64,000 nt of DNA from Pedobacter sp. MC2016-15 (GTDB lineage Bacteria; Bacteroidota; Bacteroidia; Sphingobacteriales; Sphingobacteriaceae). Where the stretch lies: contig NZ_JAPIVS010000002.1 of assembly GCF_026239695.1 (NCBI RefSeq), forward strand, positions 434,001 to 498,000. Reading direction: 5' to 3'. Shown here piece after piece: positions 37,043 through 46,326 of this stretch. Numbering within the stretch: the stretch's first letter is position 1; every line of letters begins with the position of its first letter. Position numbers and translations under genes: made by a program. The notes under the pieces were generated by a model. It was not told the DNA's origin and searched no databases. It worked only from the letters and a program-made list of their open reading frames with translations.

Positions 37043-38935
37043 ATGATCTTAGACAAAAGATATTTTTTGCTTGTTTTTATTTTCCTCTTCGCCGCTTGTA
37101 AGCAAAAGGAGCAAGTAAGAATAATTCCTGTGGCCGACTTCTTTAAATCGCAGGAAAGGGGTTATTACGCGTTATCTCCAAACGGTAAAATACTCTCCTA
37201 TCTTAAGATGGTTGATAATAAACAAAATCTTTTTGTAGAAGACCTTAGCTCCGGAAAATCCATGCAGATCACTAAGGTGGAGGATAAAAATATCAATTAT
37301 TATTCCTGGGTAAGTAATGATGAGCTGATCTATTACAAAGAGAAGGGGGGCGCTGAACGGCTGTCGGATATTTTTATTATCAATAAGGAAGGTGCTGAGG
37401 AACGGAAGCTCAGCGATAACGGACAAAGCCGGATGCGGGTATTAAAAGACGAGCTTATTGATGGTAAGTTTCTGCTGGTATCCTCCAATAAGCGGGACTC
37501 TACGGTATTTGATGTTTACCGTTTAAATGTTAGGGATGGCCATATGGAAATGGCAGCGAAAAACCCTGGCAATATTACCGACTGGATTACAGATTCAAGA
37601 GGTAAGCTGAGACTGGCAACGTCCAGCGATGGGGTAAATGAGACGCTGCTGTACCGGGATACGGAAACCAGGGTCTTCAAACCTGTGATCACCAATAATT
37701 TTAAAACTACACTTAAGCCCATTGCTATCGCTGGTGACAGACCTCATATTGTATATGCCATATCCAATGTAAACAGGGACAAAAATGCCCTGGTAGAACT
37801 GGATTGCACAACGGGCAAGGAAAATAAGATCCTCTTCAGGAATGATACGCTCAATGTAGTGGATGCGCAGTACTCGGAATCCAAAAAAAGAATTTCCTTT
37901 GTGGTTTGTGAAAGCTGGAAAAAAGAAAAATATTACCTGGACAGTAGCGCCAAGCAACTCTATAAAAAGCTGGATAAACTACTTCCTGGAACAGAATCTC
38001 GTATCATAGGCAGGGATAAAGCGGAAAGTGCCTTTATTGTGCGGACGTTTACGGATAGAAATCCGGGGTCCTACTATCTGTATTTTGCCGGCAAGGGTAC
38101 GATACGGAAGCTGAGCGACTTTAATCCCTATGTGAAGGAGTCGGAATTGAGTAACATGAGGCCGGTAAGCTTCATTGCGCGTGACGGACTAAAGATTCAG
38201 GGCTATCTGACGCTTCCACTGAATAAAGCTGCCGCAAATCTTCCCGTAGTGGTATTACCCCATAATGGCCCTGGAATGAGAAATTCATGGGGTTACAATG
38301 CAGAGGTGCAATTTCTTGCCAACAGGGGCTACGCCGTATTCCAGATCAATTACAGGGGATCCACGGGTTATGGCAAATCCTTCAACGCTGCAGGATTTAA
38401 GCAGTGGGGAGAAAAAATACGTGACGATATCAGTGATGGGGTGAAGTGGCTCATAGCAGAGAAAATAGCGAATCCCAAAAGAATAGCTATTTATGGTACA
38501 GGTTTTGGAGGATATATTGCTTTGAATAGCTTATATTCGAGTCCGGGAATGTACGCATGCGGTGGTTCCAACTCTGGGGTGATTAATTTATTCAGTTATT
38601 TAAAATCTATACCTCCATTTTTGAAGACTAACCTGCAGATGTACTACGAGATTATCGGAAACCCGGTTACCGAAGTTGATTATATGAGGCAGGCATCTCC
38701 GGTTTTTCATGCAGACAAGTTTAAAGTCCCTGTTTTTATTGCGCAAAGTCCGAAAGACCTTGCCGGCAATTCTGCAGAGGCCATACAGTTTGTGAAGGAG
38801 TTGCAAAAGCGAAATGTAAAAGTTACCTATCTGGAAAAGGAAAATAATGAATCTTCTGCCAGTGGTGAAGAAGTCCGTCAAAAGTTATACGCCGGCCTCG
38901 AGCAATTTTTATCCGCTAATCTGTCTAAGAAATAG
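37043..38935 (+). CDS. Lipoprotein homologue of S9 prolyl oligopeptidases with lost catalytic residues
   Basis: The 630-residue protein starts at ATG 37043 and has a lipobox LFAAC (C19). A beta-propeller region (about 25-370) precedes an alpha/beta-hydrolase domain with NRGYAVFQINYRGSTGYGK and FKQWGEKIRDDISDGVKWL, the hallmarks of family S9. At the nucleophile elbow, where S9 enzymes have GxSxGG, it reads GTGFGG with G487 replacing Ser. Where the catalytic His (GHG) should follow, it has EKENNES around N601. An Asp is still present in SPKDL. So it is very probably not a peptidase. It ends 12 bases before a histidine kinase gene. Confidence 0.9.
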   Translation: MILDKRYFLLVFIFLFAACKQKEQVRIIPVADFFKSQERGYYALSPNGKILSYLKMVDNKQNLFVEDLSSGKSMQITKVEDKNINYYSWVSNDELIYYKEKGGAERLSDIFIINKEGAEERKLSDNGQSRMRVLKDELIDGKFLLVSSNKRDSTVFDVYRLNVRDGHMEMAAKNPGNITDWITDSRGKLRLATSSDGVNETLLYRDTETRVFKPVITNNFKTTLKPIAIAGDRPHIVYAISNVNRDKNALVELDCTTGKENKILFRNDTLNVVDAQYSESKKRISFVVCESWKKEKYYLDSSAKQLYKKLDKLLPGTESRIIGRDKAESAFIVRTFTDRNPGSYYLYFAGKGTIRKLSDFNPYVKESELSNMRPVSFIARDGLKIQGYLTLPLNKAAANLPVVVLPHNGPGMRNSWGYNAEVQFLANRGYAVFQINYRGSTGYGKSFNAAGFKQWGEKIRDDISDGVKWLIAEKIANPKRIAIYGTGFGGYIALNSLYSSPGMYACGGSNSGVINLFSYLKSIPPFLKTNLQMYYEIIGNPVTEVDYMRQASPVFHADKFKVPVFIAQSPKDLAGNSAEAIQFVKELQKRNVKVTYLEKENNESSASGEEVRQKLYAGLEQFLSANLSKK

Positions 38936-38947
38936 ATAAAAACAAGA

Positions 38948-40618
38948 ATGGCATCAGAGAGATACAGTGGCTATCGTAAAAATTTTTTATTGATCCTGAC
39001 TTTTATTGTTCTGATCTCTGCCCTTTTTGTGCTGTCACTCTTTCTGGCCTACAACTTTAGCAAGAAATTCATTGAAAATGAGTTTGTTTCTGAGAAAGTT
39101 AAGGTGCTGGAGGAAAGTATCAAACCCTACAATGAGTTTTTTACGAATAAGGTGCCTGAGATCTCGTATTACAACGGATACCTCGATTCTGCCACTACAG
39201 CCAAGTTCGTTGATACTGTCCTGAATGATTATCCCTTTGTCTCAAAGGTGATCTTTTATGACTCTGAGATCAATAACTTCTATGTGAAAGACGGACTGAA
39301 TGCACGTCAGCATTTCTCATTCGGTCCCAAGAATATCTACCAGTTCGGAGATTTTGTGCCCCTTGATTCGGTAAAGCTCTTTTCAAAGGAGAACACAAAA
39401 AACTTCACGATAGGGGACGATTTCAATGCCCTTGGCATCAAGTTTATCTCCTATATCGCGGCGCTCGATACCACCAAAGCGCACAGCCAGGATGAACTGT
39501 TTACCAACTTCAGTATCATCCGCTCCAATAAGATTACATATCTGAATATCCCCCGGATTGAAGACCTGAAGGTGTACAAGGAGATGTTGCATAAGAAGCT
39601 TGACCCGATGCCGGTGTACCAGCAGGATATGTTATCGTTCTTCCTCGATCCCTATAAGATAAAGATCATCAATACGAGGAAAAAGTTATACCAGAACATC
39701 AGGATAGAACCGCTGACCTATGATCCTCTGAATACTTCATCGGATTATGTGGCTACAGAAATCACACTGCCGGGACCCTTTTCAGATTATAAACTCTACT
39801 TTATTTCTGCGAAGTCATTTGTAGACCGGGAGATACTGAACTATTTTCTTCCGATTGCATTGCTGATCTTATTGTTCTATAGTCTGCTGGTGCTGGTGGC
39901 TTACCTGATCTACAGAAACCTGAACATCAACCATAAGATGTTTAAATTGCAGTACGATTTTGTAAACAACCTTACGCATGAGTTTAAGACACCTGTAAGT
40001 GTGATCAAGATTGCCGGAAATAATATCAAAAGCGCCAATGCACTGACGGAGCGTGAGCTGAAACTATACGGTAAGATCCTAGATGAGGAGGCCGACAAGC
40101 TCAATGGACTGATGAATAAACTGCTGGCCTTTACACAGATTGAGAATAAGGCCATTCAACTGAACAGGGATGAGATCTATATTGAAGACTTTATAGAGAG
40201 TACTGTTGAATCTCACCAGCTTAAACATCCTGATTTCAATGTGACCTATGAGGTATCAGGTTTTATTACTTTTATCACCGATCCTGTATTATTAGGCAGC
40301 CTTTTTGATAATTTAGTGGAGAATGCCTATAAATATTCGCCACCGGAATTAAAAAAGCTGCATATCTCGGCGAAACTGATCAAGGGGAAAGTTGTTTTCA
40401 GGTTTATAGATCATGGAATTGGGATTCCGACGCCGGAGATCAATAATATCTTCAAGAAGTTTTACCGCATACAGAATCAGTATAACCAGAATGGCAGTGT
40501 AGGACTGGGGCTGGCATTCTGTAAGGAGCTGGTGGTATTTATGAAGGGGGAAATTACGGTAAAAAGCAAAGTAAATAAAGGAACAGAATTTAAAATAGTA
40601 CTGCCTTATAATAATTAA
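38948..40618 (+). CDS. Sensor histidine kinase
   Basis: The 556-residue protein has helix 1 (about 13-35), a periplasmic sensor region (about 36-298) without a family I recognise, and helix 2 (about 300-322). The kinase core is complete: H-box NLTHEFKTPVSV with phospho-acceptor H344, N-box LFDNLVENAYKYS, G1 FIDHGIGIP, F-box FKKFYRI and G2 GSVGLGLAF. Layout resembles RprX-type kinases of Bacteroidota. It lies between the S9-like lipoprotein gene (12 bases) and its response regulator (4 bases). Confidence 0.94.
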   Translation: MASERYSGYRKNFLLILTFIVLISALFVLSLFLAYNFSKKFIENEFVSEKVKVLEESIKPYNEFFTNKVPEISYYNGYLDSATTAKFVDTVLNDYPFVSKVIFYDSEINNFYVKDGLNARQHFSFGPKNIYQFGDFVPLDSVKLFSKENTKNFTIGDDFNALGIKFISYIAALDTTKAHSQDELFTNFSIIRSNKITYLNIPRIEDLKVYKEMLHKKLDPMPVYQQDMLSFFLDPYKIKIINTRKKLYQNIRIEPLTYDPLNTSSDYVATEITLPGPFSDYKLYFISAKSFVDREILNYFLPIALLILLFYSLLVLVAYLIYRNLNINHKMFKLQYDFVNNLTHEFKTPVSVIKIAGNNIKSANALTERELKLYGKILDEEADKLNGLMNKLLAFTQIENKAIQLNRDEIYIEDFIESTVESHQLKHPDFNVTYEVSGFITFITDPVLLGSLFDNLVENAYKYSPPELKKLHISAKLIKGKVVFRFIDHGIGIPTPEINNIFKKFYRIQNQYNQNGSVGLGLAFCKELVVFMKGEITVKSKVNKGTEFKIVLPYNN

Positions 40619-40622
40619 TAAT

Positions 40623-41312
40623 ATGTCTAAAGGAATTAAAATACTAATAGTCGAGGACGATGAGAATTTAAGATTTTTAGTAGTACACCGTTTGAAATCG
40701 GAAGGTTATGACGTGCTGGAAAATGGCGACGGTGAGCTTGCTGTAAAAATGATCCTGGAAGAGAAACCGGATATTGTGCTGCTCGACTGGATGCTGCCGG
40801 GAAAACAAGGCTCTGAGGTTTGTGCAGAGGTACGCCAGAAAGGCTTTGAAAACCTGATCATCATGATGACGGCTAAGGCGCAGGACGTAGATAAAATCGA
40901 TGCTTATAATTTCGGGGTTTCCGACTATGTGTCGAAACCTTTTAATATGGATGTGCTGGTAGCAATGATCGAGAGCAAAGTTAAATTCCTCCTGAACAAT
41001 GACCGCTCGGAGATTCACCGTTTCGGGGATATGGAACACCACCCAAATATTCATACGCTGTACCGTAACGGAAGGAAAATCGAGCTGACTATACTGGAGA
41101 ACAGGATACTGTTATACTTCCTCAGAAACCCTAATAAGGTGATCAACCGTGATGAGCTGATGCTGGTGGTATGGGGTTATAACTCTGACGTGAACACACG
41201 TACGCTGGACATGCACATTGTACGCCTGAGAAAGAAAATTGAGCTGAACCCGGATAATCCGCAGTTGTTACAAACTGTACGGGGTATTGGTTACCGCTTC
41301 AATGCAGGGTAG
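40623..41312 (+). CDS. OmpR-family response regulator
   Basis: The 229-residue protein has a receiver domain with acidic pocket EDDE (11-14), phospho-acceptor D55 in VLLDWMLPG and the conserved Lys in SKPFNMD. The C-terminal winged helix (about 130-228) contains NRDELMLVVWGYNSDVNTR and VRLRKKIE, with the closing TVRGIGYRF. It pairs with the adjacent kinase (RprY-like). The target genes are unknown. It ends at a strong bidirectional hairpin. Confidence 0.95.
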   Translation: MSKGIKILIVEDDENLRFLVVHRLKSEGYDVLENGDGELAVKMILEEKPDIVLLDWMLPGKQGSEVCAEVRQKGFENLIIMMTAKAQDVDKIDAYNFGVSDYVSKPFNMDVLVAMIESKVKFLLNNDRSEIHRFGDMEHHPNIHTLYRNGRKIELTILENRILLYFLRNPNKVINRDELMLVVWGYNSDVNTRTLDMHIVRLRKKIELNPDNPQLLQTVRGIGYRFNAG

Positions 41313-41322
41313 TTAAAAACTG

Positions 41323-41349
41323 GTATAGCCTGAGGATCTCAGGCTATAC
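41323..41349. terminator. Bidirectional terminator between response regulator and metallophosphoesterase
   Basis: Perfect 12-bp stem (GTATAGCCTGAG at 41323-41334 with 41338-41349), loop GAT, followed on the plus strand by TTTT. It overlaps the last codons of the minus-strand metallophosphoesterase gene. Confidence 0.75.
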
Positions 41350-42621
41350 TTTTGGTCCTTTTTTAAGGGTGAAAACCGTGATCTCAGGCAAAATACCCAC
41401 TCTTCCGGGGAAGCCAAGGAAGCCATAACCAACATTCACATACAGCTGTTGCTGCTGCTCCTGATATAAGCCGGCCCATTCCTTATAAATATATTCTACA
41501 GGGCTCCACTGATACTTCTCAGTACGCACGCCAAACTGCATTCCATGTGTATGGCCGCTAAACATGGCATCAATCTGAGGATATTTCGGCAGCACTTCTG
41601 CACGCCAGTGAGATGGGTCGTGCGACAAAAGTAACTTCACCGGCAGGTCGTCCGTATCTTTTACGGCAAGTTCCATCTTCCCATACTTAGGGAAACGGCC
41701 GGTACCCCAGTTTTCGATACCCAATATTCCGATCTCTTCACCGTCAACTTTAAGCCTTCTGTGTTCATTCATCAGCAGGTCCCAGCCCATCACTTTGTGT
41801 GTTTTGATAACATCCTGCAGGTTTCTGGCTTTAGCTGCCGAAGGTTCCCTGCCAAAGTGATAATCTCCGTAATCATGGTTCCCCAGGGAGGAGAACACCC
41901 CCAGAGGGGCTTTCACTTTACTGAAAATATCCTGGTAATCCCTCATCTCATTGGCCATATCATTGACGATATCGCCCGTAAAAAAGATGAAGTCGGGTTT
42001 CTCGCCCAGCAGCATTTCTACACCACCCCTGACAGCTTTGGGATTGTAGAAACTGCCCGAGTGGATGTCGGATATCTGCGCCATCGTAATGCCGTCAAAT
42101 GCTGCAGGCAGGTTTGGGAAGTACAATGTTTTTCGTCTCACCTGATAGTCGTAGGCACCCGAGACAATTCCCCAGGTTAGAGAAGAAAGTGGCACAGCAG
42201 CAGCTACAATACCCGCTTTTACAATAAATGAAGAACGACTGATTTTCTCTGTATCGTCTTCAGAGGTACTGATTTTTTCTGTATGTGGTTTCTGCGGACC
42301 TCCGAAAATTTTCCGGTAGATAAAGACCAGTCCCCGGCGCAGGTCGTCCACCAGCAGGAACAACAGCATCACAAATTTACTGGCAGTGATCAGGAAAAAA
42401 GAGACCAGGATCACGGCCCGGAGGGACAGGAAGATATTGAAAAATATACCGGCAAATACGCCGATGATCAGCGCAATACTGATCCCGTAGTAAATGCGGG
42501 TAAATATCCTTTTAGTTTTTTCAGTCCAGTTTTTGAAGACAGAAAGCGCTGCATTAACAAAATAGTAATCGAAGGCCAGAATTAACAGGCATCCTGCAAT
42601 AAGAAAGGGTAGTCGGCCCAT
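41344..42621 (-). CDS. Membrane-anchored metallophosphoesterase
   Basis: The 425-residue protein has an N-terminal membrane part with about four helices (residues 5-140) and a calcineurin-like phosphoesterase domain facing out. Metal-ligand motifs are all present: ISDIHSG, FTGDIVND, LGNHDYGD, LLSHDP and FSGHTHG. The layout matches YaeI/YkuE-type enzymes; the substrate (perhaps UDP-diacylglucosamine-type lipids or phosphodiesters) is unknown. Its start is 30 bases after the AAA ATPase stop, so it may share that transcript. Confidence 0.9.
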   Translation of the reverse strand: MGRLPFLIAGCLLILAFDYYFVNAALSVFKNWTEKTKRIFTRIYYGISIALIIGVFAGIFFNIFLSLRAVILVSFFLITASKFVMLLFLLVDDLRRGLVFIYRKIFGGPQKPHTEKISTSEDDTEKISRSSFIVKAGIVAAAVPLSSLTWGIVSGAYDYQVRRKTLYFPNLPAAFDGITMAQISDIHSGSFYNPKAVRGGVEMLLGEKPDFIFFTGDIVNDMANEMRDYQDIFSKVKAPLGVFSSLGNHDYGDYHFGREPSAAKARNLQDVIKTHKVMGWDLLMNEHRRLKVDGEEIGILGIENWGTGRFPKYGKMELAVKDTDDLPVKLLLSHDPSHWRAEVLPKYPQIDAMFSGHTHGMQFGVRTEKYQWSPVEYIYKEWAGLYQEQQQQLYVNVGYGFLGFPGRVGILPEITVFTLKKGPKV

Positions 42622-42651
42622 TAGTAAGTATAGTAAAATAAATTTTGTTAA

Positions 42652-44154
42652 TTATCTGAAGTCGATATCCTCATCGTCTTCATCTTCGCCAATCTCGGTA
42701 TTAAACAAGCTGTCGAACATGTCTGAGAATCCAAAACCTCCGTCAAGATATTTCTTGCTCAGCTGAGAATATTCTGCCAGTCCGTGCAAGACAAACTCCA
42801 TCAGTAACAGGGTTTGATTGGCGCTGAGCTTAGGATGGAACTTCTTCACCAGTTCGTTGAGTCCTTTTACCTGCATCAGCTCCTTTTTGTACTGCGCTGC
42901 CGTAAGCCCATCTGCAATATCCAGGGTATTACCATCCGTAAACCAGTCTGTAATTTCCTGATAAGGATTGGCAGTTTTGCTTTTCTTTGCTTTTTCAGGA
43001 TCCGGGAAGAAACGGCTGAACAGCGTTTTAATCGCTTTTCCGATTAAGGTGTTGGCAACTTTTGCCGGCCCTTCCAGTTCTCCCTCGTATACCAGCTCAA
43101 TTTTTCCCGTTACAGCAGGAATAATTCCCGTCAGGTCTGAGAGTCTTACAAAAGTATTTTCTTCCCTGTTGATCAGCATTCTCCTTTCGGCAGAGCTGAT
43201 CAGGTTTTCATAGGCAGAGATCGTTAAACGTGCAGATACCCCTGATTTCTGATCGATAAATTCACTTTTACGTGCTTCAAATGCTACCTGCTCCACAAGG
43301 TCTTTCACCAGGCCATCAGCTTCAACCTTTAGCTTCTGCGATTCAGTAATTTTCGCTTCCTGGAAAGTGATCTTCCTGGAGATGGCGATAGTTTTTGGAT
43401 AATGCGTTAAGATCTGGCTTTCTATCCTGTCTTTCAGCGGAGTTACAATAGAACCCCTGTTGGTATAATCTTCAGGGTTTGCGGTAAACACAAACTGCAC
43501 ATCGAGTGGCAGACGTAATTTGAAGCCCCTGATCTGTATGTCTTTTTCCTGCAGCATGTTAAACAGGGCTACCTGGATGCGTGCCTGCAGATCCGGAAGT
43601 TCGTTGATCACAAAAATACTGCGGTGCGCTCTCGGGATCAATCCGAAATGGATTACACGTTCGTCATTGTAGGTCAGCTTTAGGGTAGCTGCTTTAATCG
43701 GATCTACATCACCAATTAAGTCTGCCACAGTTACGTCAGGCGTAGCCAGCTTTTCTGTATAGCGGTCAGAGCGGTGCTGCCAGCTGATCGGAGTTGCATC
43801 ACCATGCGTTTCTATTTCCTGCTGTGCATACCAAGAAATAGGGTTCAGCGGATCATCAAATATTTCACTTCCCGTTACATAGGGAATATATTCATCCAAC
43901 AGGTTGACCATCAAACGTGCAATACGGGTTTTGGCCTGACCTCTTAAACCCAGCAAGAGAATATTGTGTCTGGAGAGGATAGCGGTTTGCAATTCGGGGA
44001 TAACGGTGTCGTCATAACCTAAAATACCTTCAAAGCCAGCATCTTTATTTTGCAGCTGCTGAATAAGGTTTTTGCGCAATTCATCTTTAACTGTTAACGA
44101 AACGTAATTGGAGGCTTTTAATTCGCCAAGAGTTTTAATTGATTTATAATCCAT
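42652..44154 (-). CDS. MoxR/Mg-chelatase-type AAA+ ATPase with atypical Walker motifs
   Basis: The 500-residue cytoplasmic ATPase is related to the magnesium chelatase I/MoxR group. The Walker A region is GLRGQAKT (69-76), with Ala before K75 instead of the usual Gly, similar to RavA-type members. The Walker B region reads IFVINELPDL with N184-E185 rather than Asp-Glu. FVFTANPEDYTNRG and PLKDRIES, typical for the family, follow. MoxR-type ATPases work with a vWA protein in complex remodelling or metal insertion. The partner vWA gene lies 17 bases upstream. Whether it hydrolyses ATP normally is open. Confidence 0.9.
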   Translation of the reverse strand: MDYKSIKTLGELKASNYVSLTVKDELRKNLIQQLQNKDAGFEGILGYDDTVIPELQTAILSRHNILLLGLRGQAKTRIARLMVNLLDEYIPYVTGSEIFDDPLNPISWYAQQEIETHGDATPISWQHRSDRYTEKLATPDVTVADLIGDVDPIKAATLKLTYNDERVIHFGLIPRAHRSIFVINELPDLQARIQVALFNMLQEKDIQIRGFKLRLPLDVQFVFTANPEDYTNRGSIVTPLKDRIESQILTHYPKTIAISRKITFQEAKITESQKLKVEADGLVKDLVEQVAFEARKSEFIDQKSGVSARLTISAYENLISSAERRMLINREENTFVRLSDLTGIIPAVTGKIELVYEGELEGPAKVANTLIGKAIKTLFSRFFPDPEKAKKSKTANPYQEITDWFTDGNTLDIADGLTAAQYKKELMQVKGLNELVKKFHPKLSANQTLLLMEFVLHGLAEYSQLSKKYLDGGFGFSDMFDSLFNTEIGEDEDDEDIDFR

Positions 44155-44171
44155 ATGATATGTATCTCCGG

Positions 44172-45269
44172 TTAACGTACCGTTTTTCTTCTGTTTTTGA
44201 TATAGTCTTCAAATATGTATTCTCCCAAACCTGTCAGGGAGCTGTAAAATGCTCTTCCACCATTAATCTGCGTAAACTCCCTTACAAATTGCTGCAGGTA
44301 AGGGTCCTGGGCAATCATGAAAGTGGTGATAGGGATATTCAGCCTCTTGCATTGTGCCGCCATGTTCAGCGTTTTATTGATCACCTTCCTGTCGAGCCCC
44401 ATACTGTTCTTATAGTAGCGGCCATTCTCCTTGAGACAGGTAGGTTTGCCATCCGTGATCATAAAGATCTGTTTGTTATGAGTTTTACGGCGTCGGAGCA
44501 AATCGGCAGCCAGTTCAAGTCCGGCGAAAGTATTGGTATGGTAAGGGCCAACCTGCAGATAAGGAAGATCCTTCACCGTGATCGGCCAGGCATCATTTCC
44601 AAATACCACAATATCCAGCGTATCTTTTGGATACCTGGTTTTGATCAGCTCGGCAAGAGCCATGGCTACTTTTTTTGCGGGAGTGATCCTGTCTTCACCA
44701 TAGAGGATCATGGAGTGCGAGATATCGATCATCAGAACTGTAGAAGTCAGCGTTTTAAAATCTTTTTCTTCTACTTCGAGATCCCGTTCTGTAAGCGTGA
44801 AATTCCCTATACCGTGATTGATCTGTGCATTCTGAATAGAAGCCGTCATATCGATCTGATCGAGGCTGTCCCCAAAAGAATACTCCCGGCGGTCGGCATT
44901 CTTTTCTTCACCGATACCGGACAAGTTACTATTATGGTTTCCCTTTCCGGCTTTTTTAAGTTTACCAAAGATCTCCTCCAATGCAGATTTGCGGATGGTC
45001 TGCTCAGTTTTCGAGGTAATCTCCATCTCCCCATCTTTTGGGTTTTCCTTGATGTAGCCTTTTTCTTTCAGCTCATCAATGAAATCGCCCATCCCATAAT
45101 CGCCATTGGTAAACTTATACTGTTTATCCAGCTCATTCATCCAGGCCAGCGTTTCACCTGCATCACCTGCTGTATAATTCAACAATTGTGTGAATAGTTT
45201 CAGCAGTTCATCAAATCCACCTTTCGGCAGGTCATCAGCTTGAAAATTTGAAAAATGGAAACCTCTCAT
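44172..45269 (-). CDS. von Willebrand factor A domain protein (partner of the AAA ATPase)
   Basis: The 365-residue protein has a helical N-terminal part (about 1-165). A vWA domain follows with an intact MIDAS motif DISHS (D182, S184, S186), then TPAKKVAMALAELI and FMITDGKPTC. No signal peptide, so cytoplasmic. vWA proteins paired with MoxR-type ATPases act as substrate adaptors. It is the first gene of a vWA-AAA-phosphoesterase run. An opposite-strand open frame covering most of it is a shadow. Confidence 0.9.
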   Translation of the reverse strand: MRGFHFSNFQADDLPKGGFDELLKLFTQLLNYTAGDAGETLAWMNELDKQYKFTNGDYGMGDFIDELKEKGYIKENPKDGEMEITSKTEQTIRKSALEEIFGKLKKAGKGNHNSNLSGIGEEKNADRREYSFGDSLDQIDMTASIQNAQINHGIGNFTLTERDLEVEEKDFKTLTSTVLMIDISHSMILYGEDRITPAKKVAMALAELIKTRYPKDTLDIVVFGNDAWPITVKDLPYLQVGPYHTNTFAGLELAADLLRRRKTHNKQIFMITDGKPTCLKENGRYYKNSMGLDRKVINKTLNMAAQCKRLNIPITTFMIAQDPYLQQFVREFTQINGGRAFYSSLTGLGEYIFEDYIKNRRKTVR

Positions 45270-45362
45270 ATACTTATATTAACGGTATATCGAAGGTAAA
45301 AGTTTAGCCCCGTAGTAATGTTAGCCGCTTGTAAAAATAGTTTAGGCCATAAAGGGGCTTAA

Positions 45363-46247
45363 TTAAGGCTTGGGGTATCCTTTTGCCAGTGCTCTGTTTG
45401 CACGTTTAACTGCCAGCTTCTCCCTGAAATTGGCGTAAGGAGCTTTGAATGCCATCTTTAGGAGACTGTCCAGTCCGCCTTTGATCGCCAGGTTAGACAA
45501 GCTCTGCACCTTCCTGAGTACTGAAGCATCCCATGCCCTGAGGCTGAGGGAGAAGGAACCGTCCAGATATTTCATCCAGTGCCACATCCCGGTAGGCATA
45601 AAGAGGGTATCTCCGTGTTCCAGAAAAACCTCATACCCCTCCACACCTTTTAATGCAGGGAATTTTTCGAAGTCTGGATTGGCCACATCATAGTCTTCCA
45701 GTGCATAGGTAGCATTGGGAATACAATACAGACGTTCTTTCCATTTGTTGTCAAACAGGATGATATGTTTGCGGCCACCAAAGTGAGTATGGAAGAGGTG
45801 GGGCAGGTCGATATCATAATGAAGAAAAGTCACCGAGTTGGAGCCCCCAAAAAACATAGCCGGCATACTTTCTATAAAACCACCCATCAGGTCCTTTGGA
45901 AGGACAATATCATTGATCAAACTGGGTACGTGTTTGAAGAGATTAAAGAAAAATATGCGTAGTTCGGTAGGTTCAGATTTAATGAGATCCAGGTAATCGC
46001 CAAAGCGCATATGTGCCGCTGCAGAGTTAATCGGTTTGGAAGGATCAACCTTGGCATTATCGTATAAGGGAACTTCAAGCTGGCCTGCAATTTCTTTCAG
46101 ATATTCAGTAGTCCATTTCTCCCTCGCTGGCCAGTTTTTAGTCAGGCCCTTAATAATCAGCGGCTTTCCGGCCTCTAAATAATTTTTTTTAAAATCGGAT
46201 GGACTTATGCTCTCTACGGTATCTACAGGCTTAAGAATGAAGCTCAT
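45363..46247 (-). CDS. JmjC/cupin-8 Fe(II)/2-oxoglutarate oxygenase-like protein, copy B
   Basis: The 294-residue protein has a cupin-8 (FIH-like) fold. The iron triad is FLHYDID with H143 and D145, and H223 in TGMWHWMK; the conserved Lys for 2-oxoglutarate is probably in GGRKHIILF. Members hydroxylate protein or small-molecule targets; the target here is unknown. It is closely similar to the next gene upstream (same residue numbering of all ligands), so the two are a tandem duplication. The gap between them is 79 bases. Confidence 0.87.
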   Translation of the reverse strand: MSFILKPVDTVESISPSDFKKNYLEAGKPLIIKGLTKNWPAREKWTTEYLKEIAGQLEVPLYDNAKVDPSKPINSAAAHMRFGDYLDLIKSEPTELRIFFFNLFKHVPSLINDIVLPKDLMGGFIESMPAMFFGGSNSVTFLHYDIDLPHLFHTHFGGRKHIILFDNKWKERLYCIPNATYALEDYDVANPDFEKFPALKGVEGYEVFLEHGDTLFMPTGMWHWMKYLDGSFSLSLRAWDASVLRKVQSLSNLAIKGGLDSLLKMAFKAPYANFREKLAVKRANRALAKGYPKP

Positions 46248-46326
46248 AATGGGGATAAATCTTGTTAGAGAACAAAAGTGTAAATTAAATTCTATTTATT
46301 TAAATAAAAAGAAGTTTCGGCAGTAT

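Noticed and set aside
44139..45197. Plus-strand 352-codon open frame opposite the vWA gene
   Set aside because: It lies almost wholly antisense to a well-supported vWA protein with an intact MIDAS, and its translation has no recognisable domain.
45306..45360. AGCCCC/GGGGCT pair between the vWA gene and the second oxygenase gene
   Set aside because: Only a 6-bp stem with a loop of over 40 bases and no T-tract; too weak for a terminator call.
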